Below, one piece after another: positions 7,958-15,914 of a DNA stretch of 64,000 nucleotides. A program made the translations under genes and the position numbers. This DNA comes from Planomicrobium okeanokoites (lineage in GTDB: Bacteria > Bacillota > Bacilli > Bacillales_A > Planococcaceae). A model generated the notes under the pieces. It was given only the letters and a program-made list of their open reading frames with translations. It was not told where the DNA came from and did not search any database. Each line of letters starts with the position of its first letter. The first letter of the stretch is position 1. The stretch is from NCBI RefSeq assembly GCF_003428875.1, contig NZ_QQRS01000001.1, positions 1-64,000 on the forward strand, in the 5' to 3' direction.

Positions 7958-9391
7958 ATGACTTATCCGAACTGGCTAAGCCAACGGGCACATTTAAGCG
8001 GCAGCCGAATGGCGCTCTCATATGGCGGGCAGCAATGGACATTCGCGGAAATCAATGATGTGGCGAAAAATTATGCAGGCAGATTGACTTCTCTTGGCAT
8101 CACTTCCGAAACAAGAGTTGCAATTCTCGCCAAATCGCATCCTGAGTCTGTGTTTGTTATGTATGCATGTCTTCATATCGGCTGTGAAATGGTCATGCTG
8201 AATGAACGGCTTTCAGCGACGGAATTGGATTATCAATTGCAAGATTCGGAAGCTGCTTATTTATTGGTGGATGAAGAACTGCAAGAGAAACTCGATTTCA
8301 GCAATAAAATCAGTTTTTCCGAGATTCAAAATGTAGCACCTTCCAAATTCACAACGGAAAAAGATTGGGCAGAGGATCGGACGATTTCAATCATGTATAC
8401 ATCCGGCACGACAGGCTATCCAAAAGGTGTAAGGCAAACCGCGGAGAACCATTTCTCAAGTGCCGTTTCCTCGGCATTGAATATTGGCATTTCGCCTGGG
8501 GACGTCTGGCTCTGTGTCATGCCTTTATTTCATATCAGTGGCTTTTCGATACTGATGCGGTCACTCATCTATGGTATGGGCGTACAGCTTCATCCGAAAT
8601 TCGATGCAAAAGTCTGTGCTCATGAATTAAGCGCCGGAACCGTGACTCATATGTCTGTGGTGGCAGTGACACTGGAACGTGTTTTGAGTGAGCTGGAAGC
8701 GGCAAACCTCCACGTTTCGCCAAACTTCAAAGCGATGCTAGCCGGCGGTGGTCCGGTTCCGAGTTCCTATATGGAACGGGCTGAGAAGTTCGGCATCTCT
8801 GTTCTGCAGACATACGGTATGACTGAGACTTCCTCACAAACGACCACATTGCAGCCAGCAGATGCCAAACGGAAAATCGGTTCTTCCGGCAAGCCTTTAT
8901 TTTTATACCAAATAAAGATTGGTGAAGATTCAGCGCCGGGCGAAAAAGCGGAAATACTGATTCGGGGACCGCAGGTGACACCGGGGTATATCGGCAAATT
9001 TGCGGAGCGGGACGTGCAGGAAGAAGGCTGGTTCCATACCGGAGACATCGGTTATCTGGATGAAGAAGGTTTCCTGTTTGTCGTTGACCGGCGTTCGGAC
9101 CTGATTGTATCCGGTGGTGAAAATGTATATCCGGCGGAGATTGAAAAGGCCTTGCTTGGGCATCCGGCAGTCCGGGAAGCCGGGGTTTGCGGCATGCCGG
9201 ACGAGCAATGGGGAGAAGTGCCGGCGGCTTTTGTCGTGCTTAATGGAGAAGCGGCAATGGAAGATTTGAAGGATTTTCTGAAATCACAAATTGCCGGCTA
9301 TAAAATTCCGAAAGTGATCCGCGCAGTCCATTCATTGCCGCGAAATGCTTCGAATAAAGTGCTGAGAAGAGAGTTGAAATCATGGGTGTAA
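7958..9391 (+). CDS. menE: o-succinylbenzoate-CoA ligase MenE
   Basis: Adenylate-forming ligase that activates o-succinylbenzoate with ATP and CoA. The 477-residue protein has the AMP-binding loop YTSGTTGYPKG (147-157), the QTYGMTETS motif, GWFHTGDIGYLDEEGF, and a C-terminal catalytic Lys467 in NASNKVLRR. The start is ATG 7958 after AAGAAAGG, just past the menB terminator; the longer open frame from a TTG runs through the terminator hairpin and is unlikely. It overlaps menC by ten bases. Confidence 0.92.
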   Translation: MTYPNWLSQRAHLSGSRMALSYGGQQWTFAEINDVAKNYAGRLTSLGITSETRVAILAKSHPESVFVMYACLHIGCEMVMLNERLSATELDYQLQDSEAAYLLVDEELQEKLDFSNKISFSEIQNVAPSKFTTEKDWAEDRTISIMYTSGTTGYPKGVRQTAENHFSSAVSSALNIGISPGDVWLCVMPLFHISGFSILMRSLIYGMGVQLHPKFDAKVCAHELSAGTVTHMSVVAVTLERVLSELEAANLHVSPNFKAMLAGGGPVPSSYMERAEKFGISVLQTYGMTETSSQTTTLQPADAKRKIGSSGKPLFLYQIKIGEDSAPGEKAEILIRGPQVTPGYIGKFAERDVQEEGWFHTGDIGYLDEEGFLFVVDRRSDLIVSGGENVYPAEIEKALLGHPAVREAGVCGMPDEQWGEVPAAFVVLNGEAAMEDLKDFLKSQIAGYKIPKVIRAVHSLPRNASNKVLRRELKSWV

Positions 9392-10461
9392 TGATCCGGG
9401 AAATCAGTTTTCAACGAATCCATAAAAAGCTTAAGAAACCGTTTGTCACTTCCTTGCAGACTGTGAACGAGCGTGAAGCAATCATAGTAACAGTCGTATC
9501 TGACAGCGGGTTAGAAGGTTTTGGAGAATGTGTGGCATTCTCAACTCCCTGGTACACGGAAGAAACGGTGGAAAGCTGTGCTTTTGTGATGGAGCGGGTT
9601 TTAAAGCCGTTATTGCTGGATAGGACCCTGTCATCACCTCACGAAGTGGCTACTGCCTTTACACCGGTCAAAGGCAATAATATGGCGAAAGCGGCCATCG
9701 AAATGGCTGTTTGGGACCTGTTTGCAAAATATGAAAAGGTTCCGTTATGGCAGTATATTGGCGGAATCCATAAGGATATTCCGGCAGGTGTCGTGGTGGC
9801 CGCCAATCCTGACCGCCTTGTTGATGACATCGATCTTGCTGCTTCTAATGGCTATAGCCGCATCAAGATCAAAATCACCCCGGAATCCGATGTTGCTTTA
9901 TTGAAGGGGGCAATCAGCCGTTATCCTGATATATTGTTTTTTGCTGATGCAAATGGCGGATTCAATAAAGACAGTTTTGACCAGTTCATTCTTTTTGACG
10001 CTATCGGATTCACATTGATTGAACAGCCTTTTGGCGAACAGGAATGGGATCTGCACACACAGGCAAAAAAACAGATGAAAACGCCGATTTGCCTGGATGA
10101 AAGCATTAAAAGTTTCCATGATGTAGAGCGGATGATCGTGATGCAGGCAGCCGATATCATTGTACTGAAAATGGGAAGGTTTGGTGGCTGGCATGAAACG
10201 TTGAAAATCGTGGAGTTATGCCGCAGCAATGGTATTGGAATGTGGGTTGGAGGCATGATTGAATTCGGTATTTCAAAAGCCCATAACCTCGCGTTGGCTT
10301 CGCTGCCAGATATAGTGCTGCCTGGCGATTTCTCAAATTCCCGGCATTTTTGGGAAGAAGACCTGATTGTACCTGAGATTGAAGTTGTCGATGGGAAAAT
10401 CGAATTGAAGCAACAGGCAGGAATAGGCTATAGTGTGGACTTAAATAAAGCTGGGCTCTAA
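9382..10461 (+). CDS. menC: o-succinylbenzoate synthase MenC
   Basis: Enolase-superfamily enzyme that dehydrates SHCHC to o-succinylbenzoate. The acid/base and metal set is complete: K162-I-K164, metal ligands D189, E214 and D239, and K263 in VLKMGR. The 359-residue length is within the usual MenC range. ATG 9382 overlaps the menE end; a second ATG at 9391 is possible and would remove three residues. Related N-acylamino-acid racemases share the fold, but the men context decides the assignment. Confidence 0.92.
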   Translation: MGVMIREISFQRIHKKLKKPFVTSLQTVNEREAIIVTVVSDSGLEGFGECVAFSTPWYTEETVESCAFVMERVLKPLLLDRTLSSPHEVATAFTPVKGNNMAKAAIEMAVWDLFAKYEKVPLWQYIGGIHKDIPAGVVVAANPDRLVDDIDLAASNGYSRIKIKITPESDVALLKGAISRYPDILFFADANGGFNKDSFDQFILFDAIGFTLIEQPFGEQEWDLHTQAKKQMKTPICLDESIKSFHDVERMIVMQAADIIVLKMGRFGGWHETLKIVELCRSNGIGMWVGGMIEFGISKAHNLALASLPDIVLPGDFSNSRHFWEEDLIVPEIEVVDGKIELKQQAGIGYSVDLNKAGL

Positions 10462-10485
10462 GAGTCTGGCTTTATTTTTTTGTTT
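10444..10485 (+). terminator. terminator of the men operon
   Basis: AATAAAGC at the very end of menC pairs with GCTTTATT after an interrupted stem, followed by a T run. Confidence 0.8.
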
Positions 10486-10573
10486 TTTTATAGGTAAAAT
10501 ATGATACGATTAATTGGAACTTTCTGTATAGTGCGTAATTTAATTCAGTGTAAAGAAAAGGAGTCGTGAAAAG

Positions 10574-10798
10574 ATGATGAAAAGATTTCTTGCATCAATG
10601 GTTCTGCTCTTAATTGGTTCCATCTGTTTTACTGGAAATGTAATTGCCGTAGCCATCAATGCTGAGAGAGGCGGTCAAAGTGAAGTCGGCTACTCACTTT
10701 TGATTATCTGTGGATTATGTGTGGCGGCTATATTTTTTATCGCATTCTGGTTAGAGCGGGATTATCAATATACCCAAAAAGGAGAGGACATTTCATGA
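10574..10798 (+). CDS. small membrane protein, function unknown (cassette gene 1)
   Basis: I do not recognise this 74-residue protein. It has two hydrophobic segments (about residues 5-29 and 41-60) joined by a short polar stretch, so a two-helix membrane protein is likely. AAGGAG lies about 11 bases before the ATG. Its stop overlaps the next ATG (ATGA). It is the first gene of a tightly packed four-gene run of membrane or exported proteins that begins right after the menC terminator. Confidence 0.7.
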   Translation: MMKRFLASMVLLLIGSICFTGNVIAVAINAERGGQSEVGYSLLIICGLCVAAIFFIAFWLERDYQYTQKGEDIS

Positions 10799-11058
10799 AT
10801 TTCTGGAAATTCATGATTTCGTTTTTTATTGTCAGCACGATCGCTGATTTTACTTATCTTAAACTTGATTTCTTTCAGTACAGCTTATTTAAGGCAGATG
10901 TATTTCAATGGGCAACTCCAATAAAGTTCTTACTGGAGATTATAATTTTTGCTGTTTTGCTTTATGGATTATACAATCTGCTGGAATTTTTGGAGAAATG
11001 GCGGATGGAACGAAAATACATTAAAACACAAAAGGAACTAGCCAATGAAGCAAAGTAA
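10795..11058 (+). CDS. small membrane protein, function unknown (cassette gene 2)
   Basis: An 87-residue protein with two probable membrane helices (about 5-21 and 43-66) and a charged C-terminal tail rich in Lys, Arg and Glu. ATG 10795 follows AAAGGAGAGG and overlaps the upstream stop; the longer frame from 10717 lies inside gene 1 and is unlikely. It overlaps gene 3 by 14 bases. No family recognised. Confidence 0.7.
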   Translation: MNFWKFMISFFIVSTIADFTYLKLDFFQYSLFKADVFQWATPIKFLLEIIIFAVLLYGLYNLLEFLEKWRMERKYIKTQKELANEAK

Positions 11059-11941
11059 AATGAGCGCTATGAATCCAAGATTGTTTTTTAGTATATTGTT
11101 CGTGATAATTATCGGCTGGATAGCTGCAGCCACCTATGCTTTTTCGCAGGAGCTGGAACAGCCGGTTTATCTGGATCATTATTTTGAGAACTATGCACAT
11201 GAAAATTTGCAAATGCAATTCTATTACATAACGAATAAGGATGATAATGAAACAGTAAACATGATAACCCTAGGCGATTTACCGGCTTTCATTGAAGACT
11301 TTCAGGAAGGGACATCCTATGTGCAGCAATTCGGCTTGCATGAATTAAGGACGCTCAGTGTCAAAATGGATCCATATGAGCTAAGTCAGTTAAAAGAGAA
11401 AGCTGTTATAAACGAAATCACCGTTTATTTGACTAATGGTGACTCATATACTGCTGACATTGGTGAAATCGTAATACATCCTGCAGAAGAGTCAACAAAA
11501 CCTTATCTATCCCAAGTGTCTTCAGGAGATGGTGATTTGACAGTTTCCTATCTGGAGGCGGAAGAAGAAATAACGATAAATGGTTTTGAACCACATTTGC
11601 CTCCTTATGGTATGCCTGATCTAACGGTTCATCTACCGAGTGCTGAAGATTCCTTTAATGAAGTTAATTACGTAAAGAAAGTTGAGAAACGGCTTAAAGA
11701 AGGAAATGGTGTTGAAATACAGGACTTGGAGTTCCCTTTAAACCTTAAGAAAAATGAGGGTTTTGCACTCTCGATTCAGAATAGAGGAAACATAAAATAT
11801 GTATTGAATTCATGGGCAATGATTGATGGTGAAGATAAAAACGGCACTGCTATAAGATTTCCAGCTTCTCTATATCACATTCCGATCTTGACGCGGGAGG
11901 ATAGTCGTACAATTATAGAACGGAAAGGAGCGGGTAAATAA
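11045..11941 (+). CDS. membrane-anchored extracytoplasmic protein, function unknown (cassette gene 3)
   Basis: A 298-residue protein with one N-terminal hydrophobic segment (about 12-33) that acts as an uncleaved anchor or signal, followed by a soluble domain of about 260 residues rich in Glu, Asp and beta-prone segments. No catalytic motif is apparent and there is no lipobox Cys. It probably faces outward. It overlaps gene 2 by 14 bases and gene 4 starts immediately after its stop, so the set is likely made together. Confidence 0.7.
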   Translation: MKQSKMSAMNPRLFFSILFVIIIGWIAAATYAFSQELEQPVYLDHYFENYAHENLQMQFYYITNKDDNETVNMITLGDLPAFIEDFQEGTSYVQQFGLHELRTLSVKMDPYELSQLKEKAVINEITVYLTNGDSYTADIGEIVIHPAEESTKPYLSQVSSGDGDLTVSYLEAEEEITINGFEPHLPPYGMPDLTVHLPSAEDSFNEVNYVKKVEKRLKEGNGVEIQDLEFPLNLKKNEGFALSIQNRGNIKYVLNSWAMIDGEDKNGTAIRFPASLYHIPILTREDSRTIIERKGAGK

Positions 11942-12520
11942 ATGAAAAGATCGTTGGGACAGATTTTATATGGATACGTCTTCATTTTTCTCGCTATCCG
12001 TATTGGAGTTGACATCTTGGCGGATCCGATAGGATATTGCCTGATTGCAGCCGGTTGCTATAAAATCGGGGAAGTTATTGAAGACGGCAGTAAGGCAGCA
12101 TATATCTCCATTGGATTGATTTTTATCTCAATCCCTTCGGTGTTCATTGATTTTAATCTTGTTGACAATGGGCCGTGGCATTATTACGCCAATTTTTTAT
12201 TTGCTGGAGAAATTGTTCTGACCTTTTATCTGTTCAGGATGTTAATGAAGTTGGCTGCTGAGAATGGGGAAATGGGATTGTTTAATAGAACACAGCGTTT
12301 ATTCAATATTTATATTCCCATAAATTTGCTGATGTTTGGTTTAAGTGCTGTCATGATAGCTTTTGTAAATGAAAGTCTGCACATATTGGCATTACTGCTG
12401 ATAATCGTCTTGTTGATGTTAAATATCGCATTTATTTTTCTTCTTATCGCTTTTCGAAAAGCCGTTAAAGATGAAAAGCCGCTTACGTTTGAATTGGGTG
12501 AAGGGAGTAAGGAAAACTGA
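11942..12520 (+). CDS. multi-pass membrane protein, function unknown (cassette gene 4)
   Basis: A 192-residue protein with about five or six hydrophobic segments and a short charged C terminus. GGAAAGGAGCGGG precedes the ATG, which starts one base after the gene 3 stop. Its own stop shares a base with the next ATG. No family recognised; it may be the integral partner of the three preceding products. Confidence 0.7.
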   Translation: MKRSLGQILYGYVFIFLAIRIGVDILADPIGYCLIAAGCYKIGEVIEDGSKAAYISIGLIFISIPSVFIDFNLVDNGPWHYYANFLFAGEIVLTFYLFRMLMKLAAENGEMGLFNRTQRLFNIYIPINLLMFGLSAVMIAFVNESLHILALLLIIVLLMLNIAFIFLLIAFRKAVKDEKPLTFELGEGSKEN

Positions 12521-12927
12521 TGAAATTTTACATCGCTTCGAGTTTTGCCAATAAAGATAAGGTCAGGGAAGCTGCAAGTATTCTTAGAGGGGCGGGACAC
12601 GTGCAGACCTTTGACTGGACAGTGAATTTGCGTGCATCTTCGGTTGAAGATTTGGAGCTGTATGGAACGTTGGAGAAGAAAGCGGTGCTTGAGGCAGATT
12701 TTCTGATCGTTTTATTGCCAGCAGGAAAAGGCAGCCATATTGAATTGGGAATAGCGCTTGGACAAGGAAAAACCGTGTATCTTCTATCAGAAAGTGAAGA
12801 GCTGTTCGATTTTGAGGTTACCAGTACTTTCTATTATTTACCGGAAGTCAGGATACTAGTGGGAAAATTGAGAGACAATATCGAAACGGTCCAAAAATTC
12901 ATAACACAGCAAAAAAGCGTCCGATGA
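12520..12927 (+). CDS. nucleoside 2-deoxyribosyltransferase-like protein
   Basis: A 135-residue Rossmann-like protein. It begins KFYIASSF, has an acidic segment EADFLIVLLPAGKGSHIELG in which the Glu of HIELG corresponds to the usual catalytic Glu of the nucleoside deoxyribosyltransferase fold, and then a second strand LGQGKTVYLL. These fit the family that also includes nucleotide hydrolases, so the substrate is uncertain. It overlaps the upstream membrane gene by one base and is probably co-transcribed with the cassette; its 3' end runs into a shared terminator. Confidence 0.65.
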   Translation: MKFYIASSFANKDKVREAASILRGAGHVQTFDWTVNLRASSVEDLELYGTLEKKAVLEADFLIVLLPAGKGSHIELGIALGQGKTVYLLSESEELFDFEVTSTFYYLPEVRILVGKLRDNIETVQKFITQQKSVR

Positions 12928-12945
12928 CTGTCATCGGACGCTTTC
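12912..12945. terminator. bidirectional terminator
   Basis: AAGCGTCCGATGA pairs with TCATCGGACGCTT around a very short loop. The minus-strand side has a better T run, serving the convergent membrane gene; the plus-strand side serves the deoxyribosyltransferase-like gene. Confidence 0.85.
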
Positions 12946-12951
12946 TGCATT

Positions 12952-13377
12952 TCATTTAAAAACGGGATTTCGGGACGATTTCAATGCTTTGAAAAGAAGT
13001 TGAACCAGGATGAAAACAGATGTTGCGGCCATACATGTGACAGCCAATAAAAAGAAGCTGTCGGCAAATTCCTCGTACTTGAAGGCCAAAGTCAGATAGG
13101 CGCCGTCTTCGAAGCCTGTTGGCTGATAATAGAACAGATGGTCGAGCAGAAGATCGAGAGTGGACAATATCCAGCCAATTACGAATGCGGCAAAAACCCG
13201 CATGCCATGAGCCAGCATTTTTTCCTTGCGATCTTCCGGAAACTTGAGCATTAGAGCAAGAAGAGCAGTTCCGATGACAATAATCGGTATTTCAAACTGT
13301 TCAACATACATGGATCGGTTCAAAATCAGACTTGTCAGGACCGCTGCGATTGTTAAGGCGGCAAGTATTTTTTTCAT
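12952..13377 (-). CDS. membrane protein, function unknown
   Basis: A 141-residue protein with four probable membrane helices and the motif DLLLDHLFYYQPTGFEDGAY between the second and third. The ATG at 13377 has AAAGGA about eight bases upstream; nearer starts place the site inside or beside the start codon. It stands alone between two terminators and convergent to the unknown cassette. No function can be assigned. Confidence 0.65.
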   Translation of the reverse strand: MKKILAALTIAAVLTSLILNRSMYVEQFEIPIIVIGTALLALMLKFPEDRKEKMLAHGMRVFAAFVIGWILSTLDLLLDHLFYYQPTGFEDGAYLTLAFKYEEFADSFFLLAVTCMAATSVFILVQLLFKALKSSRNPVFK

Positions 13378-13478
13378 CTGGACCATCCTTTTCAAAAAAG
13401 AAGTTACTGCCAGTATACAATAAAAATGAAAATTTCGAAAATAGATCCGACATGAAGCTTTGATAGTTCCGGAAATGA

Positions 13479-13506
13479 AAAAAGCATACCCATGAAGGGT
13501 ACGCTT
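13479..13506 (-). terminator. terminator of the zinc-binding lipoprotein gene
   Basis: On the minus strand AGCGTACCC pairs with GGGTATGCT, followed by a T run, immediately after the stop. Confidence 0.85.
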
Positions 13507-14505
13507 CTATTTCAGGATCTTTTCAAGGACTTCCAGATTTTTTTCCATCAAAGTGAAGTAGGTTTCCCCATTATCGATATCTTCCTGGGTCAACACACCA
13601 AGATTATGCATTTGGACGGCTTCCGCGCCGACTTCTTTCTGGACAACTTCTGTCAGGTTGGAAGAAACGTTCTGTTCGAAAACGATGTACTCGATGTTCT
13701 TCTCCCGTGCCAAGTCGACGATTTCCGTCAATTCTTTCTGGGACGGTTCATCCTGGCTGTTCAGGCCGGCGACAGCCACCTGTTCAAAGCCGTATGGTTC
13801 CGCTAAATAAGTGAAAGCGGCATGGGAAACAAAAAAAGTATCCTTGGATACACGTTCCTGCAATTGGCTGAATGATGAGTCCAATTGTTCGAGCTCCTCG
13901 ACAAGCTCGGCATGGTTTGTTTCATAAAGTTCTGTATTATCCGGGTCTTCGGCAATCAACGATTCTTTGATGGAAGCTGCCAGCTGCTGGCTGAGTTGCG
14001 GCGACATCCAGATATGTGGATCTGTCGAGCCGTGGTCGTGGCCTTCATGATCGGCTTCTTCAGATTGCTCATCATGTTCTTCTTGTTCATCCTCATGGGC
14101 TTCTTCACCGTCATGTTCGAGCGCAGCTTCCAATTGCTCATCCGTGATTGAATCCGCAAGTGCCGCAAACTTGACATCCTCACCTTCAAGCGTACTTTTC
14201 GCGCTGTCAATAAAACCTTCAAGTCCAAGGCCGATGTAGAACATAAGATCTGCTTCCGCAATAGCGATCATATCCTGCTGGGTGGGTTCAAAAGTATGTT
14301 CATTGGCTCCAGCCGGGTAGACGGATTTGACTTCCACTTGGTCTCCACCAATCCGTTCAGTGAAATAAGTGATCGGATAGACAGTCGTGAACACTTGGAT
14401 TTTCGAACCGTCTGCCGGTGTATCAGCATTGTCTGCACCGGAATCGCCGCAAGCGGCCAAGAGAAGTATAAATATTAATAGTATAAAGAGAAGTGTTTTT
14501 TTCAT
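13507..14505 (-). CDS. zinc ABC transporter substrate-binding lipoprotein (ZnuA/AdcA type)
   Basis: Captures zinc outside the cell for an ABC importer. A signal peptide ends in the lipobox LLAAC19. The mature protein has the metal ligands H70 (NEHTFEP), H164 (DPHIW) and H228 (FVSHAAF), with a His/Glu/Asp-rich loop at residues 130-158 between the first two, typical of zinc rather than manganese binders. Length 332. The ATG follows GGAGG. No permease or ATPase gene adjoins it, so its membrane partner must lie elsewhere. A Zur-like palindrome sits just upstream. Confidence 0.9.
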   Translation of the reverse strand: MKKTLLFILLIFILLLAACGDSGADNADTPADGSKIQVFTTVYPITYFTERIGGDQVEVKSVYPAGANEHTFEPTQQDMIAIAEADLMFYIGLGLEGFIDSAKSTLEGEDVKFAALADSITDEQLEAALEHDGEEAHEDEQEEHDEQSEEADHEGHDHGSTDPHIWMSPQLSQQLAASIKESLIAEDPDNTELYETNHAELVEELEQLDSSFSQLQERVSKDTFFVSHAAFTYLAEPYGFEQVAVAGLNSQDEPSQKELTEIVDLAREKNIEYIVFEQNVSSNLTEVVQKEVGAEAVQMHNLGVLTQEDIDNGETYFTLMEKNLEVLEKILK

Positions 14506-14518
14506 ATAAATCCTCCAA

Positions 14519-14537
14519 AATGTAACGATTACGTTTT
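14519..14537 (-). promoter_or_regulatory. Zur-like operator upstream of the zinc lipoprotein gene
   Basis: The minus strand reads ACGTAATCGTTACAT, an imperfect dyad resembling the B. subtilis Zur box core TCGTAATNATTACGA (CGTAAT, one base, then GTTACA). It lies directly upstream of the ribosome binding site of a ZnuA-type gene, so repression by Zur under zinc sufficiency is a sensible inference, not a demonstrated fact. Confidence 0.55.
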
Positions 14538-14579
14538 AATTACATTGAGTATCTTACCGCAAACCAAATTTAAACACAA

Positions 14580-14611
14580 GAAAAACCTCCAACTTATTTC
14601 TTTGGAGGCCA
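14580..14611 (-). terminator. terminator of yidD
   Basis: CCTCCAA and TTGGAGG pair on the minus strand, followed by TTTTTC. The first arm overlaps the last codons of yidD. Confidence 0.8.
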
Positions 14612-14824
14612 TTCTTCAGGTACGAAATCAACGCCGCCTTTATTGAAAGGATGGCAGCTGAGTATCCGCTTTATTGCCAAGTATCCGCCTTTCAAAGCTC
14701 CATGTTTTTCGACGGCTTCGATGCCGTAATGGGAGCATGTAGGGTAGAACCGGCAGCTGGGTGGTGACAGGGGGGATATGAACCGCTGGTAGAAGCGGAA
14801 AATTTTAATCAGTATCATTTTCAT
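14594..14824 (-). CDS. yidD: membrane protein insertion efficiency factor YidD
   Basis: Small membrane-associated protein that aids YidC-dependent insertion. The 76-residue sequence has the family core [19 protein letters not shown], then [14 protein letters not shown] and a Cys-containing C-terminal part (RILSCHPF). The ATG at 14824 lies after AAGAAGG; the longer frame from 14866 adds a polar N terminus that does not fit the family. It lies away from yidC and rnpA. Confidence 0.9.
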   Translation of the reverse strand: MKMILIKIFRFYQRFISPLSPPSCRFYPTCSHYGIEAVEKHGALKGGYLAIKRILSCHPFNKGGVDFVPEEWPPKK

Positions 14825-14866
14825 GCAGGTCGCCTTCTTCTTTCCATATGTTTGGGAACTCTTCAT

Positions 14867-14892
14867 GTTTATTGTAGGGGCTTTAAAGGTAT
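14867..14892 (+). promoter_or_regulatory. sigma-B-type promoter of dps
   Basis: GTTTAT (14867-14872), 14 bases, then AGGTAT (14887-14892), close to the B. subtilis sigma-B consensus GTTTAA-N12-15-GGGTAT. In B. subtilis dps is part of the sigma-B general stress regulon. The two similar promoters in this window (50038 and 63624) support the reading. Confidence 0.55.
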
Positions 14893-14938
14893 TAATAAAG
14901 TATAAGAACTTATTATATCGAATGGAGAGTGGATTTGG

Positions 14939-15385
14939 ATGTCTAACGAATTAAATCAGGAATTGAACGTACAGGTCGCGACGTGGTCGGTGGTTTATAC
15001 GAAATTACATAATTTTCACTGGTATGTAAAAGGGCCGTCATTTTTCACGCTTCATGTGAAATTTGAGGAACTTTATAATGAAGCTACAGCTTATATGGAC
15101 GAAATTGCAGAACGCTTGCTTGCACTTGGGGGCAAACCGGTCGCAACGATGAAAGAGCAGCTTGACTTGTCTGTGGTAACTGAAGCGAGCAGCAAGGAAA
15201 GTGCTGAAGAGATGGTTGAAACCATCGTAAGTGATTATGATAAGATCATGGCTTCACTGAAAAAAGGCATGGAATATGCCGCTGAAGACGGCGACGATAT
15301 GACGGAAGATATGTTGAACGCCATCCACCAGAATCTTGAGAAGCATTCTTGGATGCTTTCTGCATTCCTTGGCGAAAAGAAGTAG
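14939..15385 (+). CDS. dps: Dps family DNA-protecting ferritin
   Basis: Forms a dodecamer that oxidises and stores iron and shields DNA during stress. The interface ferroxidase ligands are in place: H27, H39, D54 and E58, with the exact 12/15/4 spacing of the family, in [20 protein letters not shown]. Length 148. GGAGAG lies upstream of the ATG. It is monocistronic, with a sigma-B-type promoter before it and a strong terminator after it. Confidence 0.93.
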   Translation: MSNELNQELNVQVATWSVVYTKLHNFHWYVKGPSFFTLHVKFEELYNEATAYMDEIAERLLALGGKPVATMKEQLDLSVVTEASSKESAEEMVETIVSDYDKIMASLKKGMEYAAEDGDDMTEDMLNAIHQNLEKHSWMLSAFLGEKK

Positions 15386-15397
15386 AATAAAAGTACA

Positions 15398-15434
15398 CAA
15401 GCGCACACGTTTCGATTTGTGTGCGCTTTTTTTA
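15398..15434 (+). terminator. terminator of dps
   Basis: AAGCGCACAC pairs with GTGTGCGCTT, followed by a T run. Confidence 0.9.
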
Positions 15435-15455
15435 TTTGTTCAGGAGTGAGACAGG

Positions 15456-15914
15456 ATGGAATATACGGATTTAAATGGCTTTGCTTGCAGCCTATCGTTT
15501 AATAAAGGTGTTTTTCAAATCGAAAGCCGTCATGTGCTGGTCATAGCGAAATTCAATGGGAAATGGCTGTTGACTGAACACAAGGAACGTGGCCTGGAAT
15601 TTCCGGGGGGCAAAGCTGAGACAGGAGAAAGTTTGGCCCATGCCGCTAAAAGGGAAGTATACGAGGAGACAGGCGGCTTAATCGAAGATCTTGAATGGTT
15701 TGCGGAATATATGGTTCAAAGCGAGCCGCCTTTTACTAAAACCGTTTTCACCGGAACGGTTTCAGCCATCGAAAAGATAGAACTGTTGGAAACTAAGGGA
15801 GCTGTGCTGGCAGACGATTTGGATGTGGACAGCAAATTCAGCTTTTTGATGAAAGATGAAGGAATGAAACAAATTATGGAGCGGGTGAAACTGGATGGAA
15901 AATGGGATGATTAA
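15456..15914 (+). CDS. ytkD: Nudix nucleoside triphosphatase YtkD
   Basis: Nudix hydrolase related to B. subtilis YtkD, which acts on oxidised nucleotides and RNA 5' ends. The Nudix box spans G52 to G73 with E58, R66, E67, E70 and E71 matching GX5EX7REVXEEXG exactly. Length 152. CAGGAG precedes the ATG. It overlaps the following hydrolase gene by 20 bases. Its position next to dps mirrors the ytk region of B. subtilis and fits an oxidative-damage role. Confidence 0.88.
   Translation: MEYTDLNGFACSLSFNKGVFQIESRHVLVIAKFNGKWLLTEHKERGLEFPGGKAETGESLAHAAKREVYEETGGLIEDLEWFAEYMVQSEPPFTKTVFTGTVSAIEKIELLETKGAVLADDLDVDSKFSFLMKDEGMKQIMERVKLDGKWDD

Noticed and set aside
14885-14925. PerR box upstream of dps
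   Set aside because: ATAAG-AA-CTTAT is a dyad but does not fit the PerR 7-1-7 pattern TTATAATNATTATAA.
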